Shown piece after piece: positions 15,415 to 24,072 of a DNA stretch of 64,000 nucleotides. Every line of letters begins with the position of its first letter. Positions within the stretch are counted from its first letter, which is position 1. The notes under the pieces were generated by a model. It was not told the origin of the DNA. It made no database searches and saw nothing but the letters and a program-made list of their open reading frames with translations. This stretch comes from Kitasatospora aureofaciens (GTDB lineage Bacteria > Actinomycetota > Actinomycetes > Streptomycetales > Streptomycetaceae). A program made the translations under genes and the position numbers. The stretch spans positions 62,001 to 126,000 of the forward strand of contig NZ_JAHTKP010000005.1 in assembly GCF_019192735.1 (NCBI RefSeq). Reading direction: 5' to 3'.

Positions 15415-16383
15415 ATGACCATCACCCAGCACACCGCCGCACACGCCGCCGCCGACCGGCTGCACGGCCGAGCGGCCGTCCGCAGCTTCCTGGAGGGCCC
15501 CGAGCTCACGGCGGCCGACCTGAGCATGGTCCTGCTGGTCCGCGAGGACAGCGAGGACGCCGACCGGCCGATGCCGACCGTCACCGTCGCCGAGATCCCA
15601 CAGACCGTGCGGGACCTGGCCGCCGTCGGCATCCGGTCGGTGAAGGTGTTCGCCAACAGCCTGGGCCGCGACGCGCACGCCACCGGAGCGGTCGCGCCGG
15701 ACTCCCTGATGGTGCGGGCGATCCGCGCCGCCAAGGACGCCGAGCCCGGCATCGCGGTGATGACGGAGAACTGCCTGTGCGGGCACACCGACACCGGCGA
15801 GTGCCACCTGACCGTCGGCGGCCGGATCGACCTCACGGCGACTGCCGAGCTGATCGCCGCCCAGGCCGTGATCCAGGCCGGGGCCGGCGCCGACATCGTG
15901 GGCCCGGCCGCGATGACCCGGGGCACCACCCAGGCCGTGCGCCAGGCTCTGGACGAGGCCGGTCACCGCGACGTGGCGACCATGCCGCACCTGATCTTCG
16001 ACTCCGCCCTCTACGAGGGCTACCGCACCACCATGCGGGCCACCCCGGCCTCGGGCGCTCGCCGCCCGTTCCAGATCAGCCCCCGCAGCCCGGAGAGCGC
16101 CGTGGACACCGGCCTGGCGTTCCTCGGCGAGGGGGCGGACATGCTGCTGCTGGAGCCCGGGATGCTGTCGGTGGACATCCTCACGGCCCTCAAGCGCCGC
16201 ACCCCGGCGCCGCTGATGCCGTTCTCCGTCTCCGGCGAGTACACGCGCCTCGCACCGCTGGACCCGGCCACCGGGCGGCGGGACTTCCGCCCGCTGCTGG
16301 AGGTGTTCACCATGCTCAAGCGGGCCGGGGCCGAGCGGATCATCACCTACGCCGCGCTGGACCTGGCCCGCCTGCGCGCCTAA
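15415..16383 (+). CDS. Porphobilinogen synthase (HemB)-like protein lacking both active-site lysines
   Basis: 322 aa, near the HemB family length. Family features: the zinc triad C-L-C-G-H-T-D-T-G-E-C near residues 120-131, the Q-I-S-P segment corresponding to the Q-M-D-P loop, V-S-G-E-Y near 277, and the closing T-Y-A-A-L-D-L-A-R. HemB normally forms Schiff bases with two lysines, in M-S-Y-S-A-K and M-V-K-P-G. Here the first region reads M-P-H-L-I-F-D-S-A and the second G-A-D-M-L-L-L-E-P-G-M, so the second lysine is Glu and the first is absent. Normal condensation of two 5-aminolevulinates is therefore unlikely; an altered reaction or a non-catalytic role is inferred. It converges on hemC copy 1 with a 4-bp overlap of the ends. 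Confidence 0.82.
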   Translation: MTITQHTAAHAAADRLHGRAAVRSFLEGPELTAADLSMVLLVREDSEDADRPMPTVTVAEIPQTVRDLAAVGIRSVKVFANSLGRDAHATGAVAPDSLMVRAIRAAKDAEPGIAVMTENCLCGHTDTGECHLTVGGRIDLTATAELIAAQAVIQAGAGADIVGPAAMTRGTTQAVRQALDEAGHRDVATMPHLIFDSALYEGYRTTMRATPASGARRPFQISPRSPESAVDTGLAFLGEGADMLLLEPGMLSVDILTALKRRTPAPLMPFSVSGEYTRLAPLDPATGRRDFRPLLEVFTMLKRAGAERIITYAALDLARLRA

Positions 16384-17312
16384 ACGCCGGCGGTGGGCCG
16401 GACCTCCGCCAGGATGCCCTCCGCGCCCTGGTCCAGCAGGAGGCCTGCCACCTGCACGCCCAGCTTCTCCGGCTCGCTCAGCGGGCCGGAGAAGCTGGCC
16501 TCCACCTGCCGCCTGCCGTCCACGGAGGTGACCTGCCCGTGCAGGGTCAGCACGTCGCCGTCGGCCTTGCCGAACGCGCCGACCGGCACCGAGCACCCGC
16601 CGTGGAGCTCGGCGAGCATCGCCCGCTCGGCCCGCACCTCCGCGTCGGTCACCGGGTCGCCGGACCCGGCCAGGATCTGGCGGGCCAGCTCGTTGTCCTC
16701 CCGGATCTGGATGCCGAGGGCGCCCTGGCCGGGCGACGGGGGGAACAGCTCGATCGGCAGGATCTCGCTGATCTCCTCGCCGCGGCCGAGCCGCTTGATC
16801 CCGGCAGCTGCCAGGACCACGGCGTCCAGCCGCTGTGTCCTGAGCTTGCCGAGCCTGGTCGGGACGTTGCCTCGGATCTCCACCGGCACCAGGTCGGGGC
16901 GGACGTGCAGCAGCTGGGCGATCCGGCGCGACGCCGAGGTGCCGATCCGGCCGCCGCGCGGGAGGCCGGCCAGGGTGCTGCCGCACAGCGCGTCGTGCAC
17001 GTCGGCGCGGGTGGGCGGGGGCAACAGGATCAGGCCGGGCGGGTTCGCGGTCGGCAGGTCCTTGAGCGAGTGCACGATCACGTCGACCTCGCTGGACACC
17101 AGCGCGTCTACCTGGTTCACGGAGAACGCCGAGCCGCCGCCGCGCTCCGACACCTCCCGCAGGGCCGACCTGCGGTCCTGGTCGCCGGCTTCCGTGATCA
17201 CCCGCTGTCGGAAGACCACGTCGGGGAAGCGCTCCCGCAGCGGCGCCAGGAACTCCCTGACCTGGGCCTTCGCCAGATGGCTGGCCCGCGACCCCACCAC
17301 CAGTGTGCTCAT
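16380..17312 (-). CDS. hemC: Hydroxymethylbilane synthase (HemC), element copy 1
   Basis: 310-aa porphobilinogen deaminase family protein. Catalytic and cofactor features are present: H-S-L-K-D-L-P with the catalytic Asp, T-S-A-S-R-R with the paired Arg, R-G-N-V-P-T-R, and H-G-G-C-S-V-P-V-G with the Cys that carries the dipyrromethane cofactor. The N-terminal V-G-S-R-A-S-H-L-A-K-A-Q fits the substrate-loop region. The segment normally G-K-G-L-F-V-K-E-L is G-G-G-S-A-F-S-V-N-Q, a noticeable divergence. ATG at 17312. It diverges from hemC copy 2 with 100 bp between starts. Two synthases beside a HemB-like protein make a module, but no hemD, hemE or tailoring gene is in the element. Confidence 0.88.
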   Translation of the reverse strand: MSTLVVGSRASHLAKAQVREFLAPLRERFPDVVFRQRVITEAGDQDRRSALREVSERGGGSAFSVNQVDALVSSEVDVIVHSLKDLPTANPPGLILLPPPTRADVHDALCGSTLAGLPRGGRIGTSASRRIAQLLHVRPDLVPVEIRGNVPTRLGKLRTQRLDAVVLAAAGIKRLGRGEEISEILPIELFPPSPGQGALGIQIREDNELARQILAGSGDPVTDAEVRAERAMLAELHGGCSVPVGAFGKADGDVLTLHGQVTSVDGRRQVEASFSGPLSEPEKLGVQVAGLLLDQGAEGILAEVRPTAGV

Positions 17313-17412
17313 ACGCCAACTCCCAGCATCTGACGAGATGTTGACCGCATGCTACCCGTATCGAACACGCCCGGTTTCCGACGGTTTGTCGGGACCTTGG
17401 AAGGAGCCTTTC

Positions 17413-18351
17413 GTGCTGGACACCACCCGGACCATCCGCATCGGCGCCCGCACCTCACCGATGTCGCTGGCCCAGGTCGCCCGGGTCACCGAGGACCTGC
17501 GCGACCGCTACCCGGACGCCCAGGTCGAGCTCGTGCCGTTCACCGCGGCCGGCGACCTCGAACCCGGCCAGCAGGCCGAACTGCACGACAAGGGCGCCTT
17601 CACCGGAGAGATCGAGGAAGCCCTACTGGCCGGTGTCTGCGACATGGCCGTGCACTGCATGAAGGACGTCGCCGGCTACCCGCTGAACGCCCCGGGCACC
17701 GTCTTCGCCGCCCACCCCGCCCGCGCCGACATCCGCGACGCTCTGATCCACCCCGGCGGCCTGACCCTCGACCAGCTGCCGCCCGGCACCCGCGTGGGCA
17801 CCGCCGCCGTCCGCCGGATCGCCCAGCTCACCGCCAGCCACTCCCACCTCGAACTCGTCCCGAGCCGGGGCACCGCGAACCTGCGGCTGGCAGCCCTCAA
17901 GGCCGGCAAGGTCGACGCCCTGGTCCTGGCCGCCTCCGGCCTGGAGCGCATCGGCGAACAGCAGCACATCAGCGAGGTGCTGTCCGTCGAGCAGATGTGC
18001 CCGCCGCTCGGCGCCGCCGTCCTCGGACTCCAGTGCCGGGCCGACGACCCGGAGATGATCGCCCTGCTCGCCCCGCTCGGCGACCGCCTCACCACCCGCG
18101 AGATCACCGCCGAGCGGACCGTGCTGAACCTCCTGCGCGGACACTGCAACAGCCCGATCGCCGGACACGCCCGCGCCTTCGAAGACGGCCGCCTCGCCCT
18201 GCGGGCCATGGTCTTCACCCCCGACGGCGCGAGGGTGCTGACCGCCAGCCGCACCAGCGACCAGCTCACCCCCCAGGCTCTCGGCGAAGCCGTCGCCGAA
18301 GCGCTGATCCGCGACGGTGCCCGCGAACTGATCGACGCCATCGCCCGCTGA
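17413..18351 (+). CDS. hemC: Hydroxymethylbilane synthase-like protein, element copy 2
   Basis: 312 aa from a GTG with AAGGAG six bases upstream. The family signature is kept: I-G-A-R-T-S-P-M-S-L-A-Q, D-K-G-A-F-T-G-E-I-E, H-C-M-K-D-V with the catalytic Asp, T-A-A-V-R-R, and L-R-G-H-C-N-S-P-I-A-G with the cofactor Cys. Changes include R-G-T-A-N-L-R in place of R-G-N-V-x-T-R and H for G before the Cys, so it is a distinct paralogue of copy 1 and may use or make something different. Its last 75 residues are 84% identical to a gene remnant at 55930-56157 in another element. A 14-bp hairpin follows the gene. Confidence 0.86.
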   Translation: MLDTTRTIRIGARTSPMSLAQVARVTEDLRDRYPDAQVELVPFTAAGDLEPGQQAELHDKGAFTGEIEEALLAGVCDMAVHCMKDVAGYPLNAPGTVFAAHPARADIRDALIHPGGLTLDQLPPGTRVGTAAVRRIAQLTASHSHLELVPSRGTANLRLAALKAGKVDALVLAASGLERIGEQQHISEVLSVEQMCPPLGAAVLGLQCRADDPEMIALLAPLGDRLTTREITAERTVLNLLRGHCNSPIAGHARAFEDGRLALRAMVFTPDGARVLTASRTSDQLTPQALGEAVAEALIRDGARELIDAIAR

Positions 18352-18375
18352 GTCCGGCGGGTGACCCCTGCTGCA

Positions 18376-18427
18376 GAGGGGCCCGCCACGGGTTCGCCCG
18401 AAAGGGTGGATCTGTGGCGGGCCCCTC
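18376..18427 (+). terminator. Hairpin after hemC copy 2
   Basis: Arms 18376-18389 and 18414-18427 (GAGGGGCCCGCCAC and its complement) are perfect over 14 bp with a 24-base loop, 25 bp after the stop codon. Confidence 0.75.
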
Positions 18428-18561
18428 AGCTTGACGCGGCCGGTCAGAGCTGATGATCAGTCAACTAGCCGATCCGAGTGAGCTTTTGGCGAGATCCAGG
18501 TGGCGCGTTCATATGATTACGATGCGTGCCCGTCCGAGTTGATCTCTGATGGGACCATGGC

Positions 18562-19392
18562 ATGACTTACACCGATGAGGACGTCCGCGAGGGCCGCCGG
18601 CTGATGGACGAGGGCCGCGAGAACAGGTTGGCGCTCGGCGACAAGCTGCTGGCGGTCGCCGGGCTGAACAGCGACAGCGTCTTCGAGGAGTTCTGCGGCC
18701 GGATCGGGCTCGCGCCCTTCACCGGGCGGGAGTACCGCCACACCGCCCGCATGGCCACCCCGACGATCCGGCAGCTGATCGCCGAAGGCGGCGTTCACGT
18801 CAGCTACAGCACTTTGCGTGAGGGTGCCCGGCCCAGGCCAGGCGGTATTCCGGCGGACGAGGGCTGGACCAAGCTCCGTGCCTTGTTGAAGGAGGCCCGT
18901 GAGGCCGGCCGCGACCGTGTCACCCTGGCGTCCTACCAGCAGGTTCTGGGCACCGCGCCCGCTCTCAAGGAGCTGGTGGACCCGGGCACCGGGGACTCCA
19001 CCAAGCTCATGGCCTACCTGGGCGGGCTGAGCGGCGGCGAACGGGAGAAGATCGTGTGCTCGCTGCTGGCCGACGACGCCGGCCTGCGAAAGTCGGTCCG
19101 CCGGACGATCGACGCTCAGACCCGCCGGGAGCGCGACCGCGAGGACCTGGACGGCGCCGAGCCCACCGCGCAGTGGATGCCCCTCGCCCGGGCTCTGGTG
19201 GCCCTCGGTGACCAGGCCAGCGGCTTCGTGAACCGTCACCCCTCCGCCCAGCTTGTCGAACAGCAGCTGCCCGCCGCCCGGGAGGCGCTGGTCAAGCTGG
19301 AACTGGCCACCGCCTGGATCACGATGCGGCTCGACAGCACGGCGAGGCCCGCGCGCGGGCGCCGTCCGGCGAAGGTCGCGGTGGCGGTGTGA
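18562..19392 (+). CDS. Unknown soluble protein, first of a coupled trio (DUF6192-like)
   Basis: 276 aa, soluble, mostly helical. The N-terminal third (F-E-E-F-C-G-R-I-G-L-A-P-F-T-G-R-E-Y-R) and the later S-G-G-E-R-E-K-I-V-C-S-L-L-A-D-D-A-G-L-R segment resemble what I remember of DUF6192 proteins found on Streptomyces mobile DNA; this assignment is weak. The middle Y-R-H-T-A-R-M-A-T-P-T-I-R-Q-L could be a DNA-binding helix-turn-helix, and the last 40 residues are basic at the very end (P-A-R-G-R-R-P-A-K). The start is ATG 18562; a nearby ATG at 18557 is out of frame. The stop overlaps the next start as G-T-G-A, so the trio 18562-20938 is one operon. Confidence 0.6.
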   Translation: MTYTDEDVREGRRLMDEGRENRLALGDKLLAVAGLNSDSVFEEFCGRIGLAPFTGREYRHTARMATPTIRQLIAEGGVHVSYSTLREGARPRPGGIPADEGWTKLRALLKEAREAGRDRVTLASYQQVLGTAPALKELVDPGTGDSTKLMAYLGGLSGGEREKIVCSLLADDAGLRKSVRRTIDAQTRRERDREDLDGAEPTAQWMPLARALVALGDQASGFVNRHPSAQLVEQQLPAAREALVKLELATAWITMRLDSTARPARGRRPAKVAVAV

Positions 19393-20372
19393 CGCCGCCG
19401 ACCGTGGAGGAGACGGACGAGGGTCTGGACGCCGACATCGAGGAGTTCGCCCGGCACAGCCGCAGCGGCGGCTGGGCCCTGGCCCTGCTGGTCGCACGCC
19501 GCGTCGAGCCGCACGTCGGGAACGGCGTGACATTCGAACAGCGAGCGAAGCGTTTCGACCGAAACGCTTTCCGACAGATCAGCGCAAGGGAGTTCGCCAG
19601 CCGGTCCAAGACCGCGACCAAGCGGGTCATGGCCCTGCACGAGGCGTGGATCAGGGCGGCGGAGGCCGGCAAGGTCCCCACCCTGGAACGGGTCGCGGCG
19701 GGTGAGCACGTGGATCTCCCGGATGAGGACGAGGTGCCGTTCTACGGCAAGGACGGCTTCTACAAGGGCTACGAGGCACGGATGTCCAAGGGCGACCGCC
19801 GGGACGCCCTTGAGGCGGAGGCCGAGCGGGCTGGCGTCAGTCCGGGAAGTCCGGTCTACGTCGCCCAGCACCCGACGGCGGTCAAGGCCGCCGTCATCGC
19901 CGACGAGGTGACTCGGACTGCCGCCATCGAAGGTGTCGCCGAGTACCGAAGGCGGGAGGCGGAAGCCCAGGACCGGGCGGACCGGCAGGCCGCGCGGGCG
20001 GTCGCCGAGAGCCACGCCAGGGAGCTCGACGGCCGGGCCGGCACGTGGTCGCCGGAGTGCGACGGCGAGGCGATGGACCCCGCCGTTGCTGCGGCCGCCG
20101 TGCGGGCCGCAGCCGAGCCGGGCGAGGCCGATGCCGCCCTGCAGGTCTTCAACGAGTTGGCCCAGGTGCGGCTGGGGACGCTGCGGGTGCTGTCGCTGCT
20201 GCAGCGGCACCCCGTCCAGCTCACCGGCGACCGGGGCAGGACCATCACCGAGCTGTGCGAGGCGACGAAGGCCGCCCTCGACTTCGTGACGGACCTGGTG
20301 GCCAGCCCGTACGCGGTCCTGGACGATGCCGCGCTGCAGGCGTTCCTCGAAGAGAGCGAGAGGCTGGGGTGA
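19389..20372 (+). CDS. Unknown soluble protein, second of the coupled trio
   Basis: 327 aa, acidic and Ala/Glu-rich. Residues about 50-90 (F-D-R-N-A-F-R-Q-I-S-A-R-E-F-A-S-R-S-K-T-A) look like a ParB/KorB-style helix-turn-helix followed by a recognition helix, so DNA binding is plausible. Residues 150-240 form a long helical, charged segment; the C-terminal 100 are helical (L-R-V-L-S-L-L-Q-R-H-P-V-Q-L-T-G-D-R-G). It shares the general plan of the preceding gene product. GTG start in a G-T-G-A overlap and stop in a G-T-G-A overlap with the third gene. Role in element maintenance or control is inferred only from its location. Confidence 0.58.
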   Translation: MTPPTVEETDEGLDADIEEFARHSRSGGWALALLVARRVEPHVGNGVTFEQRAKRFDRNAFRQISAREFASRSKTATKRVMALHEAWIRAAEAGKVPTLERVAAGEHVDLPDEDEVPFYGKDGFYKGYEARMSKGDRRDALEAEAERAGVSPGSPVYVAQHPTAVKAAVIADEVTRTAAIEGVAEYRRREAEAQDRADRQAARAVAESHARELDGRAGTWSPECDGEAMDPAVAAAAVRAAAEPGEADAALQVFNELAQVRLGTLRVLSLLQRHPVQLTGDRGRTITELCEATKAALDFVTDLVASPYAVLDDAALQAFLEESERLG

Positions 20373-20938
20373 GCCGGGGCGAGGACAAGCCGCCGACCCG
20401 CGCCGAACAGGACGCCGTCGACGTCCTGATGTGGCTGTATGCGCGGGCCGGGCACGAAGTCTCCTACGCGGACATCTCCGCCGGGGTCGGCCTGCCGGAC
20501 GGCAGCCGGCTGCGGACGGCGGTCCGCCGGGTGCGCGTGGCCGCTGCCCACGACGGCCACCGGCTGGAGCAGTTCATGCGCTCCAAGGACCCGCTGCGGC
20601 GCGGGGCGATGACCGCGCGCTTCCACCGCGCCGGTCAGGGCGACGACCTGGGCTTCCGGGACGCGCTGCTGGCCTGCCGCAAGAGCGTGGCTTCGATGGC
20701 CGAGATGCAGCGGGCGTGCGCGTTCGAGGCGACCAACCCGAGCAGCCCGGACGCCGACGCTTTCTCGAAGATGGCCGAGACCGCGGACGGGGCGATGCGG
20801 ATGGTCAGCGGCGTCGAAGGACTCGGCAGCAAGGTCATGAAGAACCAGCGGACCATGACCAGGATGGCGGAGCGGATCGCCGATCTGGAGGCCCAGGTCG
20901 TCCAGTTGAGCGCCCACCCGCCGGCGGCGAGCGCCTGA
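20369..20938 (+). CDS. Unknown protein, third of the coupled trio, winged-helix-like N-terminus and coiled-coil C-terminus
   Basis: 189 aa. Residues 10-70 (D-V-L-M-W-L-Y-A-R-A-G-H-E-V-S-Y-A-D-I-S) read like a winged-helix domain; residues 100-180 form helices with a final heptad-like stretch (M-A-E-R-I-A-D-L-E-A-Q-V-V-Q-L). GTG start overlapping the previous stop. A perfect 12-bp hairpin after the stop separates it from the convergent recombinase genes. No family recognised. Confidence 0.58.
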   Translation: MSRGEDKPPTRAEQDAVDVLMWLYARAGHEVSYADISAGVGLPDGSRLRTAVRRVRVAAAHDGHRLEQFMRSKDPLRRGAMTARFHRAGQGDDLGFRDALLACRKSVASMAEMQRACAFEATNPSSPDADAFSKMAETADGAMRMVSGVEGLGSKVMKNQRTMTRMAERIADLEAQVVQLSAHPPAASA

Positions 20939-20945
20939 CGTAGGC

Positions 20946-20975
20946 GTGGGTGCCCGGACGGTTCCGGGCACCCAC
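20946..20975. terminator. Bidirectional hairpin between the trio and the recombinase operon
   Basis: GTGGGTGCCCGG at 20946-20957 pairs perfectly with CCGGGCACCCAC at 20964-20975 around a 6-base loop. It lies in the 42-bp gap between convergent genes and can serve both. Confidence 0.8.
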
Positions 20976-20980
20976 ATGGG

Positions 20981-21553
20981 TCAGCCGGACCGGTTGACGC
21001 TCTTGAACAGCTGCCGTCCGGCCTCCCGGACGGCGATCACCTCTTCCTGGGCGTCCGCGAGCCGGCGTTTCAGCTCGGCGTTCTCCGCGCGGGCGGCGGC
21101 GAGCTCGTCCTTGACCTTCTGCACCTCGGCCTGCAGGTCTCCGATCTGCTGTGTGGCGCTTCGGGCGCCTTCCTGGTCCAACCGGGCGCCCAGGCCCCGC
21201 TGGACGGCCCGTTTGAGGCTGTCCCGTTCCTCGCTCAGTGCTCTGATCTGCGTGCGGGCCAGTTCGAGATCCGTTGCAAGGCTCGCCGGCGAGGCGCCCG
21301 TTCCGCTCTCGCGTCGGCGTCGGGCAGCCCTGTCCTGTCCCTTCATCGCGGCCTCGATGTGCTCGCGCACGCCGTCCGCGTAGACCAGCCAGTTGGACAC
21401 CCCGGCTGCGCGGGCCACCCCGAGGAAGGTGATCGCCGTGCCGCTGTCCTTCATCGCGTCGATCGTCGCCAGCACCTTTCCGCGCTTGGCCTGGCTGTCG
21501 CGCCGTCTCGCATCCCGCAGGGCGTCGGCGGGCTTCCGCCCGGTCCCGCTCAC
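20981..21553 (-). CDS. TnpC-like coiled-coil helper (DUF6262-like)
   Basis: 190 aa from a GTG that overlaps the stop of the large recombinase gene (G-T-G-A). The N-terminal half has a short helical domain (T-A-I-T-F-L-G-V-A-R-A-A-G-V-S-N-W-L-V-Y), a helix-turn-helix-like pattern. The C-terminal half, residues 100-185, is a long coiled coil (I-G-D-L-Q-A-E-V-Q-K-V-K-D-E-L-A-A-A-R-A). This matches the third gene of Tn554-type elements, whose TnpC influences transposition frequency and orientation rather than catalysing it. It is longer than the 125 aa of Tn554 TnpC. Confidence 0.72.
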   Translation of the reverse strand: MSGTGRKPADALRDARRRDSQAKRGKVLATIDAMKDSGTAITFLGVARAAGVSNWLVYADGVREHIEAAMKGQDRAARRRRESGTGASPASLATDLELARTQIRALSEERDSLKRAVQRGLGARLDQEGARSATQQIGDLQAEVQKVKDELAAARAENAELKRRLADAQEEVIAVREAGRQLFKSVNRSG

Positions 21554-24072
21554 GCCCCGGCCCCGTCCCGCCGCGCGGGCCTGAACACCGGCATCGGCAA
21601 GGCGACCGCCCCGCGTCCGGCCTGGGCCGCGCGGACCTTCCGCAGCACCGCCGACGCCTCCTCCACCCGCTCGCGCTCGTCCGGGTCCATGGCCTCGACC
21701 TGGTCCCGCATCTGTTCCACCCGCTTCTTGTACGCCGCGATCTCGTCGTCCATGTTCCGCACCACGAAGTCGTCGACGTCCATCATGACCGCCCGCTCGC
21801 GCTGGGCCCGCAGCTGGCGGACGTGGTCCTCCATCGCGGGCAGGTAGGACGGGTCCGGGTGATACGACGGGCAGCCCACGCACTGGAATCGGATCGGGCA
21901 CGCGTGCCCGCCGGCCCTCACGTTCGACGGTTCCGTGCAGTTGCCGAACGGCACCTGCACCGAGCCCCGGAAGTAGGCTGTCTCCGACAGCGGGGTCAGG
22001 CGCCCCTTGCGGTCGGTGGTGTGCAGCCGCATCACGTTCACCGCCTCCCGCTTCCGCTTCGCGGTGATCTTGTAGTAGCCGCGCGTGGTGGCCTCCGAAC
22101 GATGGTCCATCAGCTCGCGCAGCACATCCGGGTCGATGCCCGCGTCCGCGTGCCGCTGGCAGAACGAGTGCCGGAACGCGTAGGGGAAGACCAAGGACTT
22201 GTCGAACGGAACCCTCGTCCCGTCCGGCCCGAACTCCTCGGCGAACAGGGCTACTTCCTCAAGGTCGGCCCAGGCGCGGATGATGTTGGCGACCTGCTCG
22301 GGCAGCAGGTGCCGCAGCTGGCCGTTCTCCCCGGCCGGCGGGAAAAGGTAGCCCTCGCTGCCGGTGGGCAGGTCCAGCCCTTCCCGCACGGCCAGCCACC
22401 GCTCGATGGTCTCGACCGTCTCCGAGGTGACCGGCAGGTGCCGCCGGGTGCGGCCAGCCTTGCGGTTGTCCCAGATCAGGATCGACTCCTTGCCCTCGCG
22501 CTTGAGGCAGTTGAGGCGCAACTCGCCGATCTCATACGGGCGTCGGCCGGTGTCCCGCAGCAGCTCGTAGACGGCCCGGCACATCTCGTGGACCTCCTCG
22601 GGCGTGAGGCGGCCGTGCGTGACGCCCTTGCCGATCAGGTGGATCTGGTCGTCCAGCTGGTAGATGACGTCCTCGGGCAGGGCCCGCCCGGCCTCGTCCT
22701 CCTCGCTCACCTCGTCCGGGGCGATCGCGTGGCTGGGGTGCCGGGCGAAGTAGGCGGACATCCCGCCCAGGTGCCCGGCCGCGCGCCCGTAGTCCAGGAC
22801 CTTGAAGAAGAAGCCCAGCAGCGCGTTGCGGGCCTTGTTCTTCATCGGCTCGCCGTCCAGGCGCGGCAGGTGCCTGAACGCCTCGACCACGGCGTTCATG
22901 TCGGCGAACGTCAGGACCGCCGCGTCCGTGCCGCCACCGGGCCGCAGCGCGAGTGCCCTCGCCGCGGTGAGGCAGGCGCGGTGGGCCCGGCGGACCTCGC
23001 CGGTCGTCGGCTTCGTCTCATCGATCCAGACGACCAGCACCCGGCGGAGCCACGGCTGGGTCACCTCGGTCAGGTCCAGGTCGCCGGGCCGGCTGGTCCG
23101 CCCTCCGCGCTTGCCCCGGACTCCCAGCTCGGTGAGGTCCAGCGTCGGCTGATCGGCCGGATCCGCCCCGCGGAAGCGGGCGAGGGCAGCGGCCACCACC
23201 CGGTGGGTCTCGCGCATCAGCGCGTCGACGTTCGACGTCGAGCGAGGGGGCAGGCCGCCTTCGGGCAGAGCGGCCACGCTGTCGGTGACCTCGGCCAGGT
23301 GGGCGATCATCTGGCGCGTGGCGAGCGGGTCGATCTTCTGCCCGCGAGCGTCCCGCTGCTGGAGCGCGTACAACACCTCCAGGCGTGCGACCGGGTGCAA
23401 GGGGGCGAGTGAGAACTGATGGACCACCAGGTGGGGGGCCTGCCGGTCCAGCCAGGCGGCCGGCACCGTCGCACCCGCCAGCCGGGACGCGGGGTGCCGC
23501 TTGAAGCGGCGGATGTGCTGGAAGCACAGGGCGTGCGGGCCGCGGCCGTCATAGCGGCAGCCCCGCACGCGGCAGCTGGCCACCGCCGGGTACGGCTGCT
23601 GCCGGGCGACCCAGGCGTCCAGCGCGGAGGTGGGGTTGCGGTCCAGGTCCTTCTGCCGCAGCGAGGCGTGGGAACTGCACAGGTTCCACAGGTGTGACTC
23701 GCGCGGGCACTTCTCGACGCGGCACCGGGCCTGCACGCCGGTCATCGTCCGGTCCCGCACCGGCACGAAGACCGCCTTGAACTCCTTCATCGACAGCCCG
23801 CTGACCCGCTGGGCCTTCGCGCAGGTCGTGCACAGGCTCTTGGCGCGCGCCAGCGCGTCGCAGGCCGCCGTCCCGCACCGGTACACCACCGTGCGCGGAT
23901 GCTCGACATCGCCGGTGAACACCAGCGTCTGCGGATCCCACTCGCCCTCGCGCCAGCCGTCCGTGACCTGCTCGCGCAGCCACGACGACCACTGCTCGGC
24001 CTCCAACGGCGCCCAGCCTGCCGATCGTTCGCCACCGGTCTGCGGCCGGTGCAGCGGCACGACGTTACCCAC
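21550..24072 (-). CDS. TnpB-like large tyrosine recombinase
   Basis: 840 aa from GTG 24072. The N-terminal third holds three Cys/His clusters (C-G-T-A-A-C with C-T-T-C; C-R-V-E-K-C with C-S-S-H; C-R-V-R-G-C with C-F-Q-H), probable zinc fingers. The catalytic domain near residues 500-690 has the first Arg in T-G-R-R-P-Y-E-I-G-E-L-R, then F-R-H-S-F-C-Q-R-H, the D-H position in L-M-D-H-R-S, and a Tyr in R-G-Y-Y-K-I. A further Cys cluster (C-P-I-R-F-Q-C-V-G-C) and a C-terminal coiled coil follow. This is the TnpB partner of a Tn554-type pair, which need each other for integration. It overlaps the upstream recombinase gene by 8 bp. Confidence 0.88.
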   Translation of the reverse strand: MGNVVPLHRPQTGGERSAGWAPLEAEQWSSWLREQVTDGWREGEWDPQTLVFTGDVEHPRTVVYRCGTAACDALARAKSLCTTCAKAQRVSGLSMKEFKAVFVPVRDRTMTGVQARCRVEKCPRESHLWNLCSSHASLRQKDLDRNPTSALDAWVARQQPYPAVASCRVRGCRYDGRGPHALCFQHIRRFKRHPASRLAGATVPAAWLDRQAPHLVVHQFSLAPLHPVARLEVLYALQQRDARGQKIDPLATRQMIAHLAEVTDSVAALPEGGLPPRSTSNVDALMRETHRVVAAALARFRGADPADQPTLDLTELGVRGKRGGRTSRPGDLDLTEVTQPWLRRVLVVWIDETKPTTGEVRRAHRACLTAARALALRPGGGTDAAVLTFADMNAVVEAFRHLPRLDGEPMKNKARNALLGFFFKVLDYGRAAGHLGGMSAYFARHPSHAIAPDEVSEEDEAGRALPEDVIYQLDDQIHLIGKGVTHGRLTPEEVHEMCRAVYELLRDTGRRPYEIGELRLNCLKREGKESILIWDNRKAGRTRRHLPVTSETVETIERWLAVREGLDLPTGSEGYLFPPAGENGQLRHLLPEQVANIIRAWADLEEVALFAEEFGPDGTRVPFDKSLVFPYAFRHSFCQRHADAGIDPDVLRELMDHRSEATTRGYYKITAKRKREAVNVMRLHTTDRKGRLTPLSETAYFRGSVQVPFGNCTEPSNVRAGGHACPIRFQCVGCPSYHPDPSYLPAMEDHVRQLRAQRERAVMMDVDDFVVRNMDDEIAAYKKRVEQMRDQVEAMDPDERERVEEASAVLRKVRAAQAGRGAVALPMPVFRPARRDGAGA

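Noticed and set aside
16393..17412. N-terminal extension of the second hemC over hemC copy 1
   Set aside because: The extension is antisense to hemC copy 1; GTG 17413 with AAGGAG gives the normal family start.
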